Source of the DNA: an uncultured Colwellia sp.
Lineage (GTDB): Bacteria; Pseudomonadota; Gammaproteobacteria; Enterobacterales; Alteromonadaceae
Direction: 5' to 3'
Length of the DNA: 57,145 bases
NCBI GenBank assembly: GCA_913049915.1
Contig: CAJWZC010000013.1
Span: 1-57,145 of the forward strand
Part shown: positions 52,045 to 57,145 of the stretch, one piece after another
Layout: each line of letters starts with the position of its first letter
How positions within the stretch are numbered: position 1 is the first letter of the stretch
Program-made: the position numbers and the translations under genes
The notes under the pieces: model-generated
What the model saw: only the letters and a program-made list of their open reading frames with translations
Told to the model about the DNA's origin: nothing
Database searches by the model: none

Positions 52045-53448
52045 TTACATCGCTAAGGCGTATTCTAGCCATTGCTCTTTGTAGTTTGATAACGCGGTTA
52101 AGCTGGTTTTATTCGCTTGGCCAACGTCGATACTACATTCAACATCACCCCAAGTAGTTAAATAACCCGCTCCTTGAACAGTCCCGGTAGCATCTTTGGA
52201 TAACAGGACTTCCTGCTTTTCTCTTAATTGGTTCAATACCGCACACAGAACTGGATTTTTAAGAAAAGCACCTTCAATAAATATTTTTCCTTTAGCGCCT
52301 AACATGTCCAATTGGTAGTCGATCATTAAAGCACAATAAAGTGTCGCCAGTGCAATGCCGCTAACTTGATTAATACCGCCAATAAATTCACAATATCTAC
52401 CGCCAAAAGGGCCGCTACCGTCACTAAAATCAGGTAAAGCAAAAACTTGTTTTTCTATAATTTTTTGTAAATCATTTTCATCGAATTGCTCACCCAGCCA
52501 AGAGCCTGCTTGCTCACATACCGCTTCAAATTCTCGACCGCCCATAAAGCGTGCACAAGCAATGGGGCGGCCTGTTACGTCAATATTGGCCAGCATATCT
52601 TTGTTAGCATCTAAATTTTCTAATGGTACTTGTGTTGCCATTAAAATCGTCCAAGTGCCGGTAGAGATAACGGTGAATGGCGCCTCTCCTTGTGTCATGC
52701 GATAACGTAAAAAGCTGGCATTACTATCATGAATACCATTGAAAACTCGGCAGTCAGCATTCAAGCCAAGCTCTTCTCTTAACTCAGGTAAAATGTCACC
52801 ACAATCAAACCAAGCGGGCATTATTGGCGGTAATAAATTTCGACAATCTAAGGTATCAACTAAAGATGAATAATCATCTGCTTTTAATGACCATAAATCG
52901 GTATGACAACCCAAAGAGGTTATTTCAGCATGTCGTTGCCCGGTAAAGCGCCACACCCAATATTGCGGATACATTAAAATATCAGTAGCACTTGAAAACT
53001 GTTCAGGGAATTCTTTTTTGAGCCAATAGAGCTGACGCCCGATGTTTAAACCACCTGGTAAATCAGGAGAGTAGGTTTCACTAAACTTCGGACGAATATC
53101 GACGTACTCAGCAGTAGCGACAGTTATGTCTTGATATTCATAATCCAATATTGGTAAAACAAGCCCGTCACTATTATCGGCATTGCTATTTATTAATGCC
53201 GCCGTAGCCCCATGAGTAGTAATACTTATCGCACTAATCGTATAGTTTTTAGTAACGTCCTTAATGCCGTCAACCAACCACTGCCAAATAGCGGTAACAT
53301 TAATACTTGGATAACCACCTTTTAGTTCAACAACATTTTTCATTTGTTTTGAAAATACAGAAGCAAAAGCACCATCTAAAACATGTAGTTTCACATGGGT
53401 TTTGCCAATATCTATCACCAAAGTATTTATTTTTATATCAATTGTCAT
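52045..53448 (-). CDS. rhaB: L-rhamnulokinase (FGGY family)
   Basis: This is an ATP-dependent sugar kinase, 467 aa, that phosphorylates L-rhamnulose to rhamnulose 1-phosphate. The N-terminal phosphate loop is VIDIGKTHVKLHVLD. Further FGGY motifs are TTHGATAALI, GIHDSNASFLRY, STGTWTILMAT (adenosine/phosphate region) and the C-terminal IFIEGAFLKNP and GAGYLTTWG. Assignment to rhamnulose over other ketoses rests on its neighbours (isomerase, aldolase, regulator). It has its own promoter, 435 bp upstream of rhaEW in the same direction, and carries the same phased AATCA operator. Confidence 0.88.
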   Translation of the reverse strand: MTIDIKINTLVIDIGKTHVKLHVLDGAFASVFSKQMKNVVELKGGYPSINVTAIWQWLVDGIKDVTKNYTISAISITTHGATAALINSNADNSDGLVLPILDYEYQDITVATAEYVDIRPKFSETYSPDLPGGLNIGRQLYWLKKEFPEQFSSATDILMYPQYWVWRFTGQRHAEITSLGCHTDLWSLKADDYSSLVDTLDCRNLLPPIMPAWFDCGDILPELREELGLNADCRVFNGIHDSNASFLRYRMTQGEAPFTVISTGTWTILMATQVPLENLDANKDMLANIDVTGRPIACARFMGGREFEAVCEQAGSWLGEQFDENDLQKIIEKQVFALPDFSDGSGPFGGRYCEFIGGINQVSGIALATLYCALMIDYQLDMLGAKGKIFIEGAFLKNPVLCAVLNQLREKQEVLLSKDATGTVQGAGYLTTWGDVECSIDVGQANKTSLTALSNYKEQWLEYALAM

Positions 53449-53524
53449 GAGTCATTACTTACATCGTTATCATTATATCTGGCTGACATTAGCCAATGTT
53501 TCAAATACAATACCATCCAACAAC

Positions 53525-53549
53525 AATCACAACAACTCAAAGGCAATCA
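53525..53549. promoter_or_regulatory. 10-bp-phased AATCA operator upstream of rhaB
   Basis: AATCA (53525), ACTCA (53535) and AATCA (53545) are spaced by exactly 10 bp, 77-101 bp before the rhaB start. This repeats the layout found upstream of rhaEW and ties both transcripts to one regulator, most likely the DeoR-family gene at 42663. Confidence 0.7.
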
Positions 53550-53666
53550 TTCGGTTATGTATTAGCCGTTTGGGTAGTTAATCAAGATGGAAAACTGCCT
53601 TTAATGCTGTAGTTTTTGGCCTGCGGTCAGTACACGCAGGGAAATAGAACACTGTTTCGGAGTATC

Positions 53667-53932
53667 TATACCCATCACACTTCAATATGCAGATTTCAGC
53701 AAGTCGTTAAAGGGTCAGGTACAAGGCATTGATTGAAGAGAATAGTTATTCTATTGTCTAAATCAATAACGCCGTAGATAACCCTTTATCGCCTTGCCCG
53801 TAGGGAGCTAAACTAGATCATCAGTCCTGCGTTGCGATACTTGATAAGGGAATAACCATTATCTGCGTAACGCGCCTTGACCTGATTTCCTAGGTTAGCT
53901 CTGAAACTGCATCTTGAGGTGTGATGGGTATA
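53667..53932. mobile_element. 266-bp MITE-like element with inverted terminal repeats
   Basis: The ends are inverse copies over about 30 bp with three mismatches: TATACCCATCACACTTCAA at the left and, read inward from the right, TATACCCATCACACCTCAA. It encodes no protein. Its interior contains further imperfect complementarity, so it could fold into a long hairpin. It lies between pntB (its stop is 18 bp away) and rhaB. The transposase that would move it is not in this window. Confidence 0.8.
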
Positions 53933-53950
53933 TATTGATATTAAAAACAA

Positions 53951-55321
53951 CTAATCCGCAAATTGACGGACCAAATGGCCTAAGGTATCTTTCGCATCAC
54001 CAAATATCATTCGACAATTAGATTTAAAAAATAATGGATTATCAATACCAGCAAAACCAGACGCCATGCCACGTTTTAATACAAAAACATTTTTAACTAA
54101 GTCTGCGTTAATCACTGGCATGCCGTAAATTGGGCTGCCTTTCATTTCCCTTGCGGCAGGATTAACAACATCGTTGGCACCAATAACCAGTGCCACATCA
54201 AAACTTTCAATACGTTTGTTCACTTCATCCATTTCAAAAAGTTGTTCGTAGGAAACATCTGCTTCAGCTAACAATACGTTCATATGCCCTGGCATACGTC
54301 CTGCAACAGGATGAATAGCATAAGAAACTTCAGCGCCGTTATTCTCTAGCAATTGTTGTAATTCTTTCATGCTATGTTGTGCTTGCGCAACGGCCATTCC
54401 GTAACCTGGGATAACAAGCACTGATTGTGCCGCTTCAAGTACATAATAAGCATCATCAGGCGTTAACGGTGTTATTTCTCCTTCAATTTCCATTTCACTC
54501 GTTACAACGGGTTGAAATCCAGAAGTTAACACATTCACTAGTGAGCGATTCATCGCTTTACACATGATATTAGTCAGTATAATACCGCTTGCTCCTACCA
54601 GTGCGCCGGCAACAATCAATAAATTATTTTCAAGGGCAAAGCCAACGGCACAGGCTGCTAAACCCGAGTAACTGTTAAGTAGTGAAATAACCACAGGCAT
54701 ATCCGCGCCACCAATCGGCAAGACAAACATTACGCCCATAAGCAGCGACAAACCAATGGCGAGGTAATGCCAAGTTGACAGCTCTGGCTGGGTTACAACT
54801 AAGAAGCCAACAAGAAAAATCGCACTAATTAATACAAAGTTAACAATCGCTTGCCCCTTAAAAACAATGGGGCGACCAACCATACGCTCACTTAACTTTG
54901 CCCAGGCAATAACACTACCGGAAAAAGTAATAGCGCCGATCAGTAATGCGACAAAGCTGACAATTAATACTAATACCGATAACTCTGTTTTGCCAATAAT
55001 CGTGGCATAAGCAACTGCTAAACTCGCAAGGCCGCCAATACCATTAAACAAGGAAACAAGCTCTGGCATTGCCGTCATTTCTACTTTTTTTGCCGCTATC
55101 ACTCCAATGGCTGAACCAATCACTATGCTGGCAACGATCACATCGAAGGAAATAATGTCTTGCTCCAATAACGTCACAACAACCGCTACGAACATCGCCA
55201 GCGCAGAGAGTAAGTTACCTTTACGTGCACTTGATGGGTGGCTCAATAATTTTAGACCGAAGATGAACAATATGGCTGACACCACATATACAGCATTGAT
55301 CAGTAATGAAAAATCTTTCAT
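53951..55321 (-). CDS. pntB: NAD(P)+ transhydrogenase subunit beta
   Basis: This is the membrane and NADP(H)-binding subunit of proton-translocating transhydrogenase, 456 aa. It has about nine membrane helices in the first 260 residues and a C-terminal NADP domain (dIII) with VIPGYGMAVAQAQHSMKELQ (nucleotide loop), YAIHPVAGRMPGHMNVLLAE, VALVIGANDVVNPAA and FVLKRGMASGFAGIDNPLFF. The enzyme uses the proton gradient to make NADPH from NADH. It starts 10 bp after the pntAB stop. A MITE-like element follows its stop. Confidence 0.96.
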   Translation of the reverse strand: MKDFSLLINAVYVVSAILFIFGLKLLSHPSSARKGNLLSALAMFVAVVVTLLEQDIISFDVIVASIVIGSAIGVIAAKKVEMTAMPELVSLFNGIGGLASLAVAYATIIGKTELSVLVLIVSFVALLIGAITFSGSVIAWAKLSERMVGRPIVFKGQAIVNFVLISAIFLVGFLVVTQPELSTWHYLAIGLSLLMGVMFVLPIGGADMPVVISLLNSYSGLAACAVGFALENNLLIVAGALVGASGIILTNIMCKAMNRSLVNVLTSGFQPVVTSEMEIEGEITPLTPDDAYYVLEAAQSVLVIPGYGMAVAQAQHSMKELQQLLENNGAEVSYAIHPVAGRMPGHMNVLLAEADVSYEQLFEMDEVNKRIESFDVALVIGANDVVNPAAREMKGSPIYGMPVINADLVKNVFVLKRGMASGFAGIDNPLFFKSNCRMIFGDAKDTLGHLVRQFAD

Positions 55322-55331
55322 TGTCTATATC

Positions 55332-55607
55332 CTATCGTTTCTTAAACATAGCTAACATGCGATCAGTGACTAAGTAGCCGCCGACAACATTAATGCTTGC
55401 TAATACCACAGCCAATGCACCCAACAAAGTTGACCATTGACCAAATTCTCCACCAGCGATGCTTAACGCACCAATAACCGTAATGCCTGAAATTGCATTA
55501 GCACCTGACATTAAGGGGGTATGTAAGGTTGATGGCACTTTTCTAATTAATTCAAAACCAACAAATACCGATAACATTAAAATAAATACCAGATATATCG
55601 CGATCAT
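55332..55607 (-). CDS. pntAB: NAD(P)+ transhydrogenase subunit alpha, membrane part (PntAB)
   Basis: This is a 91-aa membrane subunit with about three helices (PLMSGANAISGITVIGALSI is the conserved segment). In E. coli this region is fused to the C-terminus of PntA; here it is separate, as in Rhodospirillum-type three-subunit enzymes. Its start overlaps the pntAA stop by 4 bp, indicating translational coupling. Confidence 0.95.
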   Translation of the reverse strand: MIAIYLVFILMLSVFVGFELIRKVPSTLHTPLMSGANAISGITVIGALSIAGGEFGQWSTLLGALAVVLASINVVGGYLVTDRMLAMFKKR

Positions 55608-56776
55608 GACGCTTTCTCCATGGGTTGAATCTCGTGATTAGCTATTGCACGATGTTTGTTAATCATCTCATTAGTCACAAAACCTTGATGAGTGATAACT
55701 GCATTGGTTTGAATATCGTCAGCTAAATCAATAACAAATTTGTTGTTATCTTTTTGCCAAAATTCACAGACCAGATTAAATAAATTATTGGCATACATTT
55801 GAGAGGCATTTAGCGAAACGCCATTTGACCAGTTACCTGTTCCAATAACCGTTACACCATCTATAACCACATTTTTACCCGCACACGAGCCTTCAACATT
55901 ACCACCACTTTCTGCAGCCATATCAACAACGACTGAGCCTGGTTTCATCAGCTTAATGGTTTCTCTATTAATTAAGACCGGGGGTTTACGTCCAAAGAGT
56001 TGTGCTGTTGTTATAACGATATCTGACTCACTAATACACTTAGCCTGCGCTTGCTGTTGAATAGATATTTGCTCAGCTGTTAGCGCTTGTGCGTATCCCT
56101 GAGCAGTTTGACCCGTTTCACCTAAGTCGATATCAAGAAATTTTGCGCCTAAAGACTGTACTTGCTCAGCAACAATTGCACGCGTATCAAAGGCTGTCAC
56201 TGCAGCACCAAGTCGCTTAGCGGTCGCTATAGCCTGTAATCCTGCGACCCCGGCCCCTATGACAAAAACTTTTGCCGGTTTAATTGTGCCTGCCGCGGTC
56301 ATCATCATAGGTAATATCGCGTTAAGCTCTGAAATGGCTTTGATCAACATAACGTAACCCGCCAAACTTGCCTGTGAGCTTAAAGCATCCATTTTTTGAC
56401 ATCGCGTGGATCTTGGGATCATTTCCATACTAAAACTAGTGATCTTGTATCGACATAATGCATCCACGTAGTCGTTATCATTAAAGGGGTCTAAAAAACT
56501 GATGACTATTTTGTCAGATAATAAGGGGAGTTCTTGTTTAGGTAGTTTGTGAATAGACAGTACAATATCTGCTCGTTCAAACAAGTCTTTACGCTGACCA
56601 ACGACCTGTGCGCCCGCATTAACATATTGTTGGTCATCAATATGAAGCTTGCTACTCAACCCAGACTCGACAATGACTTCAGCACCTAAAAGTTTGTATG
56701 CTTTTACGTTGCTTGGCAATAACGCACAACGCTTCTCACCGGTAAATATTTCTTTTGGAAACGCAATTGTTGTCAT
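55604..56776 (-). CDS. pntAA: NAD(P)+ transhydrogenase subunit alpha, NAD-binding part (PntAA)
   Basis: This is the soluble NAD(H)-binding dI subunit, 390 aa, homologous to alanine dehydrogenase. Motifs: FPKEIFTGEKRCALLPSNVK, SMEMIPRSTRCQKMDALSSQ (the RQD-loop equivalent region) and the Rossmann motif VFVIGAGVAGLQAIATAKRL, then MKPGSVVVDMAAESGGNVEG. The start has a perfect AGGAGG. It is the first gene of the pntAA-pntAB-pntB operon. Confidence 0.96.
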   Translation of the reverse strand: MTTIAFPKEIFTGEKRCALLPSNVKAYKLLGAEVIVESGLSSKLHIDDQQYVNAGAQVVGQRKDLFERADIVLSIHKLPKQELPLLSDKIVISFLDPFNDNDYVDALCRYKITSFSMEMIPRSTRCQKMDALSSQASLAGYVMLIKAISELNAILPMMMTAAGTIKPAKVFVIGAGVAGLQAIATAKRLGAAVTAFDTRAIVAEQVQSLGAKFLDIDLGETGQTAQGYAQALTAEQISIQQQAQAKCISESDIVITTAQLFGRKPPVLINRETIKLMKPGSVVVDMAAESGGNVEGSCAGKNVVIDGVTVIGTGNWSNGVSLNASQMYANNLFNLVCEFWQKDNNKFVIDLADDIQTNAVITHQGFVTNEMINKHRAIANHEIQPMEKAS

Positions 56777-57145
56777 AATACCTCCTAAATTTTAGATATA
56801 AATTGCTGGCATGCCTTAGCACGCTAGAGTGATTAATAAAAATGAATGAGTATCGCTATCTTCAATTTCATACCTTTTATACCCAAGCCACTTGAAGATA
56901 CAGTTTCAGGTGGTTTGGGTATATGTTGTTTAGCACTTCAGCAAAGGTAATAATCGTCATTATGACTAGATATCAAGTAAGTCGTATTGGCAGATAATTT
57001 TTATCAATTGACACAATTCTAACCACAACAACATTGACTGTAAATGACTAGATTAGACTTATTTAGATTCTTTTTGACTATAAAAGAAGGTTTTTTTGTA
57101 AGTTATTCTGCACAAGTCAGTAAAAACAGCGCCTGTTATCATTTG
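56777..57145. other. Region upstream of pntAA
   Basis: 369 bp to the window edge. It should hold the pnt promoter and contains the palindrome at 56878-56923. No gene is recognised; any gene further right starts outside the window. Confidence 0.4.
56878..56923. repeat. 46-bp palindromic element upstream of pntAA
   Basis: The ends TATACCCAA and TTGGGTATA are inverse copies, continued by partly paired arms (CCACTTGAA / TTTCAGGTGG). The ends share TATACCC with the 266-bp MITE-like element, suggesting a related, shorter family. Confidence 0.6.

Overview
The window is AT-rich gammaproteobacterial DNA, most like a cold-adapted marine member of the Alteromonadales (Colwellia/Shewanella-like). This placement is an inference from gene content, not from a marker gene: a Serratia-type ChiA chitinase, a Gram-negative sortase locus, MesX/MesD, RhaI/RhaEW rhamnose catabolism, a three-part PntA/PntB transhydrogenase, and heavy use of AAA/TTA codons. 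No rRNA, tRNA or CRISPR array was seen.

Layout. 1-4 kb: the 5' part of a secreted chitinase with a tandem operator array upstream, then a decayed REP-associated (RAYT) transposase. 4.3-12.3 kb: envelope proteins on the minus strand (YtcJ-like amidohydrolase lipoprotein, YbaY/META lipoprotein, M16 peptidase lipoprotein, FKBP lipoprotein, TSUP exporter). 12.7-16.3 kb, plus strand: MesX and MesD, a folate-independent methionine synthase pair, then a DEAD-box RNA helicase. 16.7-18 kb: a two-gene sortase operon in which the second gene ends in an LPKTA sorting signal, closed by a strong terminator. 18.3-31 kb: a belt rich in gene relics (DsbB-like, PAS sensor, two more RAYTs, DUF2238, MYG1, lipoprotein, cytochrome c) between intact genes (M15 peptidase plus L,D-transpeptidase, two more YtcJ-like amidohydrolases, AsmA-like protein, sulfotransferase, isochorismatase-family hydrolase).

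33-39.2 kb: an electrophile/quinone-stress type cluster (TSUP, two pirins, LysR regulator, Kef-type K+ efflux antiporter) divergent from an AzoR-like reductase. Matching RTTC-N9-GAAY sites lie in two of its promoters. 39.2-42.3 kb: an eroded carbohydrate island with an intact GH53 galactanase between an MFS fragment and the tail of a sodium:solute symporter, then a nuclease-like fragment, orphan terminators, three direct repeats and an integrase broken by one frameshift.

42.6-53.5 kb: a complete L-rhamnose catabolic locus. It has a DeoR-family regulator, FbaA-type aldolase, LldD, an NCS1-type permease, isomerase RhaI, bifunctional RhaEW and kinase RhaB. Two promoters carry the same three-fold, 10-bp-phased AATCA array, the likely operator. 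53.7-53.9 kb: a 266-bp MITE-like element. 54-56.8 kb: pntAA-pntAB-pntB. Together the genes suit a marine heterotroph that degrades chitin, galactan and rhamnose-containing polymers, with a remodelled accessory region in the middle.
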